From contig NZ_URHZ01000070.1 in the NCBI RefSeq assembly GCF_900547735.1, positions 1-30,444 of the forward strand: a DNA stretch of 30,444 nt, read 5' to 3'. A program made the position numbers and the translations under genes. This DNA comes from an uncultured Clostridium sp. (GTDB lineage Bacteria > Bacillota > Clostridia > Lachnospirales > Lachnospiraceae). This document shows positions 8,667-16,940 of the stretch, in pieces. Below the pieces are notes generated by a model. It worked only from the letters and a program-made list of their open reading frames with translations, had not been told where the DNA came from and ran no database searches. Every line of letters starts with the position of its first letter. Position 1 is the first letter of the stretch.

Positions 8667-8739
8667 CTGGGCCACAAGGATTCGAACCTTGAAAATGACG
8701 GAGTCAGAGTCCGTTGCCTTACCATTTGGCGATGGCCCA
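8667..8739 (-). tRNA. tRNA-Gln (anticodon CUG)
   Basis: A 73-nt cloverleaf on the minus strand. The 7-bp acceptor is TGGGCCA/TGGCCCA, the D arm has AAATGGTAAGGC, the anticodon arm is ACGGA-CTCTGAC-TCCGT (anticodon CTG, reading CAG), and the T arm contains GGTTCGAATCC. The discriminator is G, and CCA is not encoded, so it must be added by a nucleotidyltransferase. Confidence 0.95.
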
Positions 8740-8747
8740 ATATTTAA

Positions 8748-8781
8748 GATTCCGCAACCTTTTATTGTTGGCTGCGGAATC
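8748..8781 (-). other. hairpin in the tRNA-Gln leader
   Basis: GATTCCGCA (8748-8756) pairs with TGCGGAATC (8773-8781), a perfect 9-bp stem around a 16-nt loop. It lies between the tRNA promoter and the mature 5' end, overlapping the predicted start site (~8776). It could instead serve as the end of the upstream sigma/anti-sigma transcript. Confidence 0.5.
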
Positions 8782-8782
8782 T

Positions 8783-8810
8783 ATTATATCATATTACCAG
8801 ATTTCGTCAA
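8783..8810 (-). promoter_or_regulatory. tRNA-Gln promoter
   Basis: On the minus strand: TTGACG (8805-8810), 16-bp spacer ending in TGA, then TATAAT (8783-8788). The TGn before the -10 makes it an extended -10 promoter. The predicted leader before the tRNA is about 37 nt. Confidence 0.75.
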
Positions 8811-8865
8811 GGGCTTTTTTAGCATTTTTTGTAATTTTTTAAACAAAATGTTGAATTCGTTCCCT

Positions 8866-10341
8866 TCACTGTCCCGTTCCCGATTCAATCTGGACCGGAG
8901 GACTGGTCTGGCCGCCTGACGACGCCTGGGTCTCCGGTTCTGTGGCAGGAAGTGTTTCCGGCGCCGGAGGCGTATCCGACGGTACGGAAGCGCTTTCCTG
9001 AGGCTGCGTCGGTTTGACCGTCTCGGTTTCTTCCGTCTCGTCCTCGTCATCTCCGTCCGTCACCTCATCGGCAATATCGGGCGTATCAAAATATCCCTTA
9101 ATACTTGCATAGGAGCCGCCGTCCCTTGGAGCTACACCGGCCAGGACAAATACATAGTCGGTTCCTCCATCCAGACCCTTGATGGTAATCTCACAGGAGT
9201 CCGGACTGGTATCGGTTATCATCGCCGAATAGCTTCCTCCGTTCTCATCCTTCACGGACACGGTCGGATTCTTCCACTTGACTTTCCCTTTAAATACAAC
9301 GTTCAGCTTTCCGTCTTCAAAATCCACATAATCAATTTTGGCCTTTTTCCCCGAACTGCTCTCTTCCGTCTCCTCGGCCGTTTCCGTCGTTCCTGCCGGA
9401 GCGGTGGTGTGAGGTTCCGTGGATGGACGCTGTGTCTCTGCGTTCGTCTCGGAAGATGATGCTTCTTCGGTCAGGCTCTCCTGTGTGGAGACGGCAGTCT
9501 CCGCCCTGGTGGCGGCGGTGCTCGTGTGATCGGCGCTGCTCTTCTCGGAAGTCTCTTCATTTGCATCGTCGTCATCGCGGCGCACGGTGTAGGAACGCTC
9601 GGTGATTTCCTTTGCAATCTCTTCCATCGTCATCCCGGCGAATTCTTTCATATCCTCTTCGCCCAGGTCGTTTTCATCAATCAGCTCCTGCAGGAAGTAT
9701 GCTTTTCCATAGGAAATCCCGTATTCCTGGGCCAGTTCCCTGACTTCGTTGGAAACCGGAGCCTGCTGATCGTAAACTACAGCCTGTACCTTATGTTCTT
9801 CCAGTGAGGCCTCGATATCCACAACAACATCCTGGCGCAGCTCGGAAGCTTTCTTCTTATCGTCGTTGGCTACGGTTACAAGAATTGCGTTATCCAAATC
9901 ATTCAGATAACCATGACGTACCATGGAACCGATGAGAGCGTTTACCGCAATGTCCACATCCACATTCTTCAGATCCATGTCATCCAGGATCTCCTCCGCG
10001 TCGCTGTTCAGCGCCTCGGCTTTCAGGACCTTGTCATTACGGTTGACTGAAAGTTCAATACTTGGATTGACATCAATGCCGACGACGGAATCGATCCGGC
10101 TGTTCTGATATCTGGCGACGCCTCCGCCTAAGACAGCCACGCACAGGCAGGCGGCCATAACGGTTGCCGCAGTGCGCATCCTCCGGTATATCCTCGTCAC
10201 CTTGGACGGTCCGGTATAAATATCCTGGGGGATCGTCAGATCAATTTTATTAAGCACATCGGGAGTCAGGGTGTCCACTGCCGATTTCAGATGTTTTGCT
10301 ATCTCATCGTTATTCCATTGTAAGTCTGAGTGATCGGTCAA
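8866..10341 (-). CDS. RsgI-like membrane anti-sigma factor
   Basis: A 491-residue protein. Residues 1-55 are cytosolic and should bind the sigma factor encoded just upstream. One membrane helix follows (about 57-77), then an extracytoplasmic RsgI-type domain beginning VVGIDVNPSIELSVNRND. Clostridial RsgI proteins are known to self-cleave between Asn and Pro in this motif; here it is N92-P93. A helical region, a Ser/Thr/Glu linker (about 265-345), an FN3-like beta domain (about 348-430) and a Pro/Thr/Glu-rich tail follow. It overlaps the sigma gene by 4 bp. Well-known RsgI proteins end in carbohydrate-binding modules; here the sensor end is FN3-like, so the signal is unknown. Confidence 0.82.
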   Translation of the reverse strand: MTDHSDLQWNNDEIAKHLKSAVDTLTPDVLNKIDLTIPQDIYTGPSKVTRIYRRMRTAATVMAACLCVAVLGGGVARYQNSRIDSVVGIDVNPSIELSVNRNDKVLKAEALNSDAEEILDDMDLKNVDVDIAVNALIGSMVRHGYLNDLDNAILVTVANDDKKKASELRQDVVVDIEASLEEHKVQAVVYDQQAPVSNEVRELAQEYGISYGKAYFLQELIDENDLGEEDMKEFAGMTMEEIAKEITERSYTVRRDDDDANEETSEKSSADHTSTAATRAETAVSTQESLTEEASSSETNAETQRPSTEPHTTAPAGTTETAEETEESSSGKKAKIDYVDFEDGKLNVVFKGKVKWKNPTVSVKDENGGSYSAMITDTSPDSCEITIKGLDGGTDYVFVLAGVAPRDGGSYASIKGYFDTPDIADEVTDGDDEDETEETETVKPTQPQESASVPSDTPPAPETLPATEPETQASSGGQTSPPVQIESGTGQ

Positions 10342-10928
10342 TGTTCTCCCTCCTCTCTCAGATGTTTCTGTAATTTTTTCATGGCACGATTGTATTTAGA
10401 CAGCACAGTTGCAAGCGGCATCTCGAGATCCGCCGCAATTTCCCTGTGTTTCATGCCTGCTGTCGTATGTAACAGCACAATCTGCCGCTCCTCTTCATTC
10501 AGGATCTGGAGCGCTGTGCGAAGCACCATCTTATCCGCCGCATCTTCTATCTGCGGGCAGAATTCCCCCATCTCGCCTTCTGAAAGGTCAGAAAGACCTA
10601 TATCGGCTTCCCTTTTCTGGTCGCGGAATTTCATGTAACAGAGGTTTCTGGCAATGGTAAACATCCAGGCCAGCGGTTTCCCCTGAGACTTGTAGCTTCC
10701 TGCAGAAGTCCATATCTTTATATAAGTCTCCTGCATGATCTCTTCCGCATCCTGCGGGCTGCGCAGGATTGACAGAATAAAGCCATATATGGTTTTATCC
10801 GTATTCTGATAGAGTCTCTGAAACGCCTCCCGGTCGCCTGTGGCAACGCGTAAAAGCAGCTTCTCATCGCTCATCTTATCATAAGCGACCGCCTCTTCCA
10901 GGGTGGTAAATATCCCCATCAAAAACAT
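10338..10928 (-). CDS. ECF-type RNA polymerase sigma factor
   Basis: A 196-residue sigma-70 family protein. Region 2 spans about 35-105 (ERQRLYQNTDKTIY-like start, then DAEEIMQETYIKIW and PLAWMFTIARNLCYMKFRD) and region 4 about 135-190 (LNEEERQIVLLHTTAGMKHREIAADLEMPLATVLSKYNRAMKKL). There is no region 1 or 3, as usual for the ECF group. The ATG at 10928 is preceded by GAAAGGA. The next gene, overlapping by 4 bp, is its RsgI-like anti-sigma factor, so the pair forms a membrane-signalling unit. The target promoters cannot be read from this window. Confidence 0.9.
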   Translation of the reverse strand: MFLMGIFTTLEEAVAYDKMSDEKLLLRVATGDREAFQRLYQNTDKTIYGFILSILRSPQDAEEIMQETYIKIWTSAGSYKSQGKPLAWMFTIARNLCYMKFRDQKREADIGLSDLSEGEMGEFCPQIEDAADKMVLRTALQILNEEERQIVLLHTTAGMKHREIAADLEMPLATVLSKYNRAMKKLQKHLREEGEH

Positions 10929-10973
10929 GGACTAAATTTCCTTTCTATTAGTTTAATGCAAAGGATCCGTTTC

Positions 10974-11768
10974 TTATTGCACACTTTGGAAAATTTTTTC
11001 TTCGTATGCGACATCGGCCAGAAACAATCCCTCCGCAGGAGCCGTCTTTCCCGCCTGACTTCTGTCAAGACTTAAAAGCACCTCCCTGACGGAATTTTCG
11101 CTTCGTTCATGGAGTCCGGCTTCGAGCAGCGTCCCCACGAGAATCCGCACCATATTATAGAGAAAGCCGTTTCCCTCAAAAAGAAGTTCAAGCTGTGTGC
11201 CCTCCCTGCGGATGTCAATCCGGCTGATGGTCCGAACCGTCGTCTTCTTCATCTTTTTAACCGAACAGAATGCCCTGAAGTCATGGGTTCCAATCAGAAA
11301 GGCCGCCGCCCTTCTCATGGCCTCCAAATCCGGCATGGTCCCCAGTCCGTATCTGTATTTGCGTTCAAATACGTCTTTTTTCTCCGCCGTCTCGATCCGG
11401 TAAATATAAGTCTTTGAAACGGCGTTCAGTCGGCTGTGAAACCGCGGCTGTACCTCCTGCGCATCTAAGATTCTGATATCCTCCGGCAGGTACTCATTCA
11501 GATAATTTTTAACGGACGCCATAGCGGAGGAACTTTCTTTCCCCCTGAAATAGGACATGGGCAGATGGAAATTAGCCACCTGACGCAGCGCATGGACGCC
11601 CGCATCCGTCCGGCCCGAGCCATGAACTTCCACCGGACACCCTGCCATCCGTTCCAGGACAGCCTCAAGCTTTCCCTGGATTGTCTGCGCGGTATTTCCC
11701 TGTTTCTGCCAGCCGTCGTAGCGTGTGCCGTCATATTGTAAAATGATTTTTATATTTTTATCTTCCAA
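10974..11768 (-). CDS. truA: tRNA pseudouridine(38-40) synthase TruA
   Basis: A 264-residue, full-length cytosolic enzyme that converts uridines 38-40 of the anticodon arm to pseudouridine. The catalytic aspartate lies in HGSGRTDAGVHA (D55). Other family segments are QYDGTRYDGWQKQ near the N-terminus, HDFRAFCS, and FLYNMVRILVGTLLEAG near the C-terminus. Its start overlaps the end of the VanZ-like gene by 19 bp, placing it third in an aminotransferase-VanZ-truA operon. Confidence 0.97.
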   Translation of the reverse strand: MEDKNIKIILQYDGTRYDGWQKQGNTAQTIQGKLEAVLERMAGCPVEVHGSGRTDAGVHALRQVANFHLPMSYFRGKESSSAMASVKNYLNEYLPEDIRILDAQEVQPRFHSRLNAVSKTYIYRIETAEKKDVFERKYRYGLGTMPDLEAMRRAAAFLIGTHDFRAFCSVKKMKKTTVRTISRIDIRREGTQLELLFEGNGFLYNMVRILVGTLLEAGLHERSENSVREVLLSLDRSQAGKTAPAEGLFLADVAYEEKIFQSVQ

Positions 11769-12286
11769 AGTTTCTCCCCGTCCTTTTCTTTCCTTCCTCT
11801 TTCAGCTTTCCCTGTTACAAGTAAACAAATACAGAGGTACAAAATTGTTCCCGTAATAACGCCGCTCATATCGAGCCACACATCGCTGATCTGTCCGGAT
11901 CGTCCCTCCGTAAAAAGCTGAAGCGTCTCATCCACAAAAGGGATGAAAAACAGGAGGAGCATATGGAGCTGTCTTCGTACTGAAGCGCCGAAGTCCAGAT
12001 TTCTCATACTTTTAAATAGCAGGATGCCGAGAACCGTATATTCTCCAAAATGAGCGCATTTTCGAATGATATGTTCCGTCAGCCATGGAGCGCTGAGCCC
12101 AGCCGCATTGATTGCCTGATGGACGAGACGGAGCACTAAACCGCTCTCCGCAGACGATTCGTCCGCCGGGGTCAAAGAATTTGAAAATATGAATATGATA
12201 TAGGCAAATAACAGGACATGCCAAATCATCTTTTTTTTCACCAAAGTCACCGCCTCTATCCTCTGCCTCCCTGCTTCACACGGCAT
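11750..12286 (-). CDS. VanZ family membrane protein
   Basis: A small membrane protein, up to 178 residues, with about four helices. The VanZ signature is clear: KCAHFGEYTVLGILL, then DETLQLFTEGRSGQISDVWLDMSG. VanZ gives low-level teicoplanin resistance in the vanA cluster; the role of the chromosomal homologues is not settled, and no other van gene is nearby. The start is uncertain. The ATG at 12286 would overlap the aminotransferase gene by 31 bp, while GTG codons at 12250 and 12241 or the ATG at 12229 lie after that gene's stop and near GGGAGG / AGAGG sequences. The first hydrophobic helix begins right after 12229. Confidence 0.85.
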   Translation of the reverse strand: MPCEAGRQRIEAVTLVKKKMIWHVLLFAYIIFIFSNSLTPADESSAESGLVLRLVHQAINAAGLSAPWLTEHIIRKCAHFGEYTVLGILLFKSMRNLDFGASVRRQLHMLLLFFIPFVDETLQLFTEGRSGQISDVWLDMSGVITGTILYLCICLLVTGKAERGRKEKDGEKLWKIKI

Positions 12287-13461
12287 CCGGTGTTTTCATC
12301 CAGAATACCGCTCTCTTTTACGGCATTCACCGCTTTCCCAATCGCCTCGTCGTCCTGTACCAGGGCCATTCTCACATAGCCTTCCCCCGATGGGCCGAAA
12401 GCGCTTCCCGGAGTTACAAGAACACCGGTCTGCTCAAATAATTCCGTTACAAATTCAAGGGAATCATTAAAATGAGCCGGAATCTTCGCCCAGACGAACA
12501 TGGTGGCCTCCGGCTTGTCTATCTGCCATCCAATGGCGTTAAAGCCGTCACAGAGCAGGTCGCGCCGTTTCTCATAAGCCGCCCTCGTCTCCGCCACGCA
12601 GCTCTGATCTCCTGTGATCGCCGCAATGGCCGCTTTCTGAATCGGCAGGAACATGCCGTAGTCCATATTTGATTTTAACGTCTTAAGGCGGCCGACTACT
12701 TCACGGTTTCCGACACAGAAGCCAACCCTGGCTCCGGCCAGGCCGTATGTCTTGGAGAGTGAGTTAAACTCCACTCCCACCTCCCTGGCTCCCGGAAACC
12801 GCAGAAAACTTCCGCAGGTTTTCCCGTCAAAGACCAGTTCACTGTATGCGTTGTCGTGAAGCACGATGATATCATATTTTTTGGCAAATACAATTAACTT
12901 CCGATAGAAACTGTCCGGCGCCATGACGGCGGTCGGATTGTTCGGATAAGAGACTACCATCAGTTTTGCTTCCATGGCCATTTCTTCCGGAATTTCTTTC
13001 AGATCGATAATATAGTGATTCTCTTTCCTCTGCGGCATGTAATAGAGCGATGCGCCGGCAAGGGACGGACCGTCCGCGAACACGGGATAACAGGGATCCG
13101 GAACCAGAATCCGATCTCCCTCATCCGCAATTGTCATGGCAATATGGGAAAGTCCCTCCTGGGAACCCAGAAGAGAACAGATCTCCGTCTCCGGGTCAAG
13201 CTCCACTCCATAGCGGTTCCTGTACCACAGGGAAACGGCTTTAAGAAGCGCTTTCCGGTCACTGATGGCATATATGTAATTTTCCGGTATCAGACATTCT
13301 TCGCTCAAAACTTTCAGTATATGCGGAGCCGGCGGGATGTTGGGCGCTCCGATGCTCAAATCCACAATCATGTTTCCCTCTTCCAGTCGCCTCTGTTTCA
13401 TCTGGGCCAGCATGGAAAAAACGCCTTCCCCAAACCGGTCCATTCTCTTTGCAAATTCCAT
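12256..13461 (-). CDS. class I/II PLP-dependent aminotransferase
   Basis: A 401-residue fold-type I aminotransferase. The start is set at 13461 (MEFAKRMDRFGEG) because AACGGAGG lies just before it; the frame is open to an ATG at 13500 without a ribosome site. Seen are the substrate/PLP segment SYPNNPTA (171-178), DNAYSELVFDG, the Schiff-base lysine in SLSKTYGLAGARVGF (K237) with the phosphate-binding Arg (R245), and a C-terminal GYVRMALV. It most resembles the LL-diaminopimelate / aspartate-type group, but the amino donor cannot be decided from sequence. It leads the operon with the VanZ-like gene and truA. Confidence 0.88.
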   Translation of the reverse strand: MEFAKRMDRFGEGVFSMLAQMKQRRLEEGNMIVDLSIGAPNIPPAPHILKVLSEECLIPENYIYAISDRKALLKAVSLWYRNRYGVELDPETEICSLLGSQEGLSHIAMTIADEGDRILVPDPCYPVFADGPSLAGASLYYMPQRKENHYIIDLKEIPEEMAMEAKLMVVSYPNNPTAVMAPDSFYRKLIVFAKKYDIIVLHDNAYSELVFDGKTCGSFLRFPGAREVGVEFNSLSKTYGLAGARVGFCVGNREVVGRLKTLKSNMDYGMFLPIQKAAIAAITGDQSCVAETRAAYEKRRDLLCDGFNAIGWQIDKPEATMFVWAKIPAHFNDSLEFVTELFEQTGVLVTPGSAFGPSGEGYVRMALVQDDEAIGKAVNAVKESGILDENTGCRVKQGGRG

Positions 13462-13508
13462 CTGAATTCCTCCGTTCTTATGCAGGGCAGAAAAAGCCAA
13501 TTTAAGTC

Positions 13509-13537
13509 ATTATATTACATTGAGGGGGGAAAGTAAA
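13509..13537 (-). promoter_or_regulatory. aminotransferase operon promoter
   Basis: On the minus strand: TTTACT (13532-13537), 17-bp spacer, TATAAT (13509-13514). The leader to the ATG at 13461 is about 40 nt. The upstream edge lies within ~20 bp of the hairpin repeat. Confidence 0.65.
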
Positions 13538-13555
13538 GGGTGGGGGGAGGAGGAA

Positions 13556-13807
13556 AAATGAGGACGCTGTGCGGGGGATGGTGGACGGGGGAGTGGATGG
13601 TTATGAGTCTTCAGTCCTGGGGTGGGGATCGGGGCGGGGGAATTCGGGCAGAAAAAGATTCCTGTGGGAAACGCTTGCGCTTTGTGGAGTGCATAACAGT
13701 ACTAGACTCGATAAGACCTCGTCAAGTACTGATGGACTCCAATATTCCCACAGGAATCTTTTTCTCCCTCATCCCCCCGCCGGGAAGGTTATGACAGGAC
13801 TGAAGAC
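13556..13807. repeat. nested-hairpin intergenic repeat element
   Basis: Layers from outside in: GTCTTCAGTCCTG (13607-13619) with its exact complement at 13795-13807; a 21-bp perfect stem 13650-13670 / 13745-13765 (core GATTCCTGTGGGAA); TGGAGT/ACTCCA (13685-13690, 13736-13741); AGTACT/AGTACT (13698-13703, 13725-13730). The left flank (13556-13622) is G-rich and is related to the first 80 bases of the window, inverted. The octamer GGTTATGA precedes each 13-bp arm in direct orientation. I recognise no known RNA family. Confidence 0.75.
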
Positions 13808-14020
13808 GCGAAGTGTGCTGCCCCGCCCGCCATCCTGGCATCGCTGAATTCCTCGTTTTTCGTTTGGGAAATAGAGGGGATGAAATGCGGAGGCGGATTC
13901 GAAGAGGACGTAATTGTGTAATATGAAATGACTATGATAAATTCTTGGCGGTGCTGAGGGCTTAGTTGTTGGGAGCTGTTTTGCTATTTTGCTGTTTAGG
14001 GTTATTGGAACTTGCAGGGA

Positions 14021-15412
14021 CTATTGTGTGTTGGGGGTTTTTAGGGATTCTACTGCCGGTTTTATTGTGTCACGGTCTGTTGGGGTGGAGAATTCCAGGG
14101 ACAGGAGTTCGGTTTGGTTGGATATGATGTATAAATCCCGCTCTCTGCTGTTCCAGGACTCTTCGATGGCGTTTGTCATTTCGGCGTCGTTGTCGTGACG
14201 GTCCAGGGTATAGTGGTACCGGACCACCTCGGCGTCTCCGTCTTTCCAGGTTTCTTTTTTCTCTATGTTCCAGACGTTTCCTCTGTTGATTGGGTATGTT
14301 TTTTTCGTGGAGCGAATGATCCAGGGGAAGGGGCTTTTGTAATACTCCATCCTGAGATCCTGTTCTTTTCCGGAGGGGTCACGTCTGACGCCGCCCTCTC
14401 TCTGGTAAAAACAGAAGATGGTCTGCTGGCTCTTTTCTCCCCAGCTTTCTTCGAATGTGTAGCCGCCCAGTTCTTCGAATTCTACGGGGAATCCGGCTAT
14501 CCGTTCGTACCGTTTTTCTTCGCTTCTGTTCGGAAAAACGGAAATAATCTGCATTGTGATATAGATTAGGGCCAGGGTTCCCACTATGACCGTAGCGCCT
14601 ATATAAATCATGACTTTTCCCGCCTTTGTCGTCTCCTGAGTCTCTCTGACCATTTCCAGGACTTTGCCGCAGTAGAGGATGAAAAGTATCATGACAAAAA
14701 TCTCGATTATGAAAGGCAGTGCGCCCGTTCTGCCCTGGGAAATTGCAAGCAGTAACAGAGCAGCCAGAATAAACAGGCCATACAGGGCATTTCTTCTTTT
14801 CACCTTCTTCCAGGAGGTATGGGGAAGTGTTCCTGTTTCATCAATCGTTTTTCCGGCCCTGTAATACCAGATTACCGGACCCAGAAGCTGGCCTGCCAAT
14901 ATGAGGATCAGCAGAAAGTAAAAAAACATGGTTATCAGTTGTTCGTAGGATGAAAACTGGGTTCCCGGATTCTTCAGCATGGACTTCAGCATCCACAGCC
15001 AGGCGCCGATTATAAACAGCTCGCACAGTACCCTCCCCCAGGAAAGCGTGACTTTCCGCTGAATCTCCAGTTGGATTCCGGGATCTGTCTCTATCGGCAC
15101 CGTGTCTTCCTCTTCCGTATAAAAGATTTGCCAAAGCGCTCCGCCGTACTGTAATTTCCAGCCGCCCTCCTCGCAGTACTCACGGAACTGCTGTGCTTCT
15201 ATGCTTTCCACGCTCTCGAATTCCGAGCCGCCCGGCAGGACCGCTACACAGAATTTAAGTCTTTTCGGTTCTCCCTTTTCAAAGCATTCAATGCAGTTCT
15301 GGCGGATATTCTTCAGGAACCAGCCTCTTGCCGCCATCTTTTCCAGATATTCGGCAAAGGCCTCGGTCTCATATTCTTTGAATGTTATAAATGTATACTT
15401 TTTCTTTGCCAT
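14021..15412 (-). CDS. DUF2812 membrane protein (long paralogue)
   Basis: A 463-residue protein. Residues 1-125 form the cytosolic DUF2812 domain (FKEYETEAFAEYLEKMAARGWF, later WKLQYGGALWQIFYTEEEDTVPIETDP). About five or six membrane helices follow (to ~300) and then an extracytoplasmic tail of ~160 residues. The N-terminal half is clearly paralogous to the next upstream gene, for example the shared 'YGG-LWQIFYT-EED--P-E-DP' line. Family function is unknown; such genes are commonly paired with a PadR regulator, as here. The ribosome site GAGGAGG precedes the ATG. The tail lacks a recognisable domain. Confidence 0.85.
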   Translation of the reverse strand: MAKKKYTFITFKEYETEAFAEYLEKMAARGWFLKNIRQNCIECFEKGEPKRLKFCVAVLPGGSEFESVESIEAQQFREYCEEGGWKLQYGGALWQIFYTEEEDTVPIETDPGIQLEIQRKVTLSWGRVLCELFIIGAWLWMLKSMLKNPGTQFSSYEQLITMFFYFLLILILAGQLLGPVIWYYRAGKTIDETGTLPHTSWKKVKRRNALYGLFILAALLLLAISQGRTGALPFIIEIFVMILFILYCGKVLEMVRETQETTKAGKVMIYIGATVIVGTLALIYITMQIISVFPNRSEEKRYERIAGFPVEFEELGGYTFEESWGEKSQQTIFCFYQREGGVRRDPSGKEQDLRMEYYKSPFPWIIRSTKKTYPINRGNVWNIEKKETWKDGDAEVVRYHYTLDRHDNDAEMTNAIEESWNSRERDLYIISNQTELLSLEFSTPTDRDTIKPAVESLKTPNTQ

Positions 15413-15474
15413 GGCAGGCTGCCTCCTCTCATTGTGCTTATTTTGCTTCTTTTTTGTGATAGAAAAATAGAAAA

Positions 15475-16395
15475 TTAGTCTATTGTCTCCTCTATGATTA
15501 CCGGGTTCTGTTTTCCAAGCTCAATCCAGTCGGGAGTTATCCTTGTAATATAATCCAGGGGGAAGAAAATAACTCCGATCAGTATGATGATCACGAGAAT
15601 TATTATAACCCTGGCCTTCTCTCCCCCGGCCGCTCCTTCGTTGTCCCGCCTGTATCTGAACACTTCTATGCAGGCGCTTTCGAGCATTTCTATCCAGATA
15701 AGCGTTATGAGCAGCGGACGTATCTGAAATGCCGCCAGAATAATGATAATTGAGAAAACAAGTTCCAGGCCGCTTCTGAACATGGCCTGTTTTACATCTC
15801 CTGACGGAATCCCATCTCCTCTTTCCACACTTTGACGTGCCTTTCTGTACCATTTAATCATGCTAAACCGGCTGATGGCCCTGTAGATTGCCCAGACAGC
15901 CAGGAGACCGCAGCCTGCCGCCTGTAAAATGGATAAAGAATCGATTCCCGTTTTCCAGATCACGCTTATCGCAGGGGCCAGCAGACAACAGACAATCAGG
16001 AAATCGAGAACCAGGCGCCAGGGCGCCATCATGATATCCCGGATTAAATCCAGTTTTGTCTCCGGATCGCTCTCCACCGGAAGTACATCTTCCTCCTGCG
16101 TATAAAAAATCTGCCAGAGAATTCCTCCGTATTCCAGATTCCAACCGGCCTGACTGCACAGTTCGCGGAACTGACCGCTGCCTTCATTCTCTTCAATGTC
16201 AAACCGGCTGCTGCCAGGCATCAGAACCACGTTGTAACGGCGCTTTGAAGGTTCCCCTTTTCTGAAAGACCAGATGTTGTTTAGCATGCTCCTGTCTATA
16301 TACCAGCCCTTTGCCGCCATCTTTTCAAGATATCTGGCAAATGCCTCTCCTTCGTATTCCCTGAAATTGCAATACCGGTATCTTCTCCCTGCCAT
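15475..16395 (-). CDS. DUF2812 membrane protein (short paralogue)
   Basis: A 306-residue protein with the same N-terminal DUF2812 domain as its downstream neighbour (FREYEGEAFARYLEKMAAKGWY, WNLEYGGILWQIFYTQEEDVLPVESDP) and about five membrane helices, but without the long C-terminal tail. Its ATG shares one base with the padR stop (TAATG at 16395), so it is translated by coupling to the regulator. The two paralogues probably arose by tandem duplication. No function is known for the family. Confidence 0.85.
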   Translation of the reverse strand: MAGRRYRYCNFREYEGEAFARYLEKMAAKGWYIDRSMLNNIWSFRKGEPSKRRYNVVLMPGSSRFDIEENEGSGQFRELCSQAGWNLEYGGILWQIFYTQEEDVLPVESDPETKLDLIRDIMMAPWRLVLDFLIVCCLLAPAISVIWKTGIDSLSILQAAGCGLLAVWAIYRAISRFSMIKWYRKARQSVERGDGIPSGDVKQAMFRSGLELVFSIIIILAAFQIRPLLITLIWIEMLESACIEVFRYRRDNEGAAGGEKARVIIILVIIILIGVIFFPLDYITRITPDWIELGKQNPVIIEETID

Positions 16396-16715
16396 TATAA
16401 ACTGCCTCCCTTCATATATTCACGGCCCTCTTCCACCAGTGTCTCCAGGCGTCTGTATTCCTCCTGAAGCATCGTTCTTCCGTGAACGGTTATCTGATAG
16501 TATTTCTTTCTTCCTTCGACCTTTACCTCCTGTATCATGTCTTCTTTTTCAAACTTCGCCAGAAGCGTGTACAGGGTTCCCGGCCCTATCTGGATTCTGT
16601 CTCTCGATATCTCCATGGCCTTTCTGGAAATATCAACTCCGCATCTCGGCTCTAAAAGAGCCAGCAGGATGTAATACATCTGTTCCGTAAGACTCTGGAA
16701 CTGTTCCCTTGCCAT
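16395..16715 (-). CDS. PadR family transcriptional regulator
   Basis: A 106-residue winged-helix repressor. The N-terminal MAREQFQSLTEQMYYILLALLEPRCGVDI and the recognition segment RIQIGPGTLYTLLAKFEKEDMIQEVK, followed by GRKKYYQITVHGRTML, are typical of PadR. Small PadR proteins bind as dimers to palindromes in their own promoter, and such a palindrome lies upstream (16887-16940). It is first in an operon with two DUF2812 membrane proteins and probably represses all three genes. The inducer is unknown; the membrane partners may supply or sense it. Confidence 0.93.
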   Translation of the reverse strand: MAREQFQSLTEQMYYILLALLEPRCGVDISRKAMEISRDRIQIGPGTLYTLLAKFEKEDMIQEVKVEGRKKYYQITVHGRTMLQEEYRRLETLVEEGREYMKGGSL

Positions 16716-16753
16716 GGCCGCTCCCCCTTTCTTCTATCTTTGATTCCTGTTAG

Positions 16754-16844
16754 ATTTTCCATATTAATTTTCTGTTTTAATTTTCTGCTTTTACTTTCTG
16801 TTTTAACTTTCTATTCTGACTTTCTAATTAGACTTTCCGTCTGT
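16754..16844 (-). repeat. seven tandem 13-bp repeats in the padR leader
   Basis: Seven contiguous 13-nt units begin at 16754, 16767, 16780, 16793, 16806, 16819 and 16832. On the plus strand the consensus is roughly ACTTTCTGTTTTA, so the padR transcript carries repeats of TAAAACAGAAAGT. They fill much of the predicted ~195-nt leader between promoter and ATG. Confidence 0.75.
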
Positions 16845-16886
16845 CCGCAGCCCTATATTGTAAGTTTAAAAGCTCTCTTTCACAGC

Positions 16887-16940
16887 CAATATCGAATATC
16901 GATATTTATACTTTTATTATATTATCGATATTCGATATTG
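16887..16940. promoter_or_regulatory. palindromic operator, probably for PadR
   Basis: CAATATCGAATATCGATA (16887-16904) is repeated as its exact complement at 16923-16940, separated by 18 bp. Each half also contains the smaller palindrome ATATCGATA(T). One half fills the promoter spacer, the other covers about +5 to +22, ideal for a repressor dimer or tetramer. Confidence 0.8.

Larger units (their letters stand above)
13462..14020. other. 559-bp gene-free region
   Basis: It contains the aminotransferase promoter (13509-13537) and the nested-hairpin repeat (13556-13807). From about 13810 to 14020 I see nothing beyond low-complexity T/G-rich sequence, and no clear terminator for the DUF2812 operon that ends at 14021. 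The open frames inside the repeat lack ribosome sites and follow its symmetry. Confidence 0.6.

Noticed and set aside
13540..13847. Small open frames inside the nested-hairpin repeat
   Set aside because: Their sequence is dictated by the palindromes and G-rich flank, and they lack credible starts.
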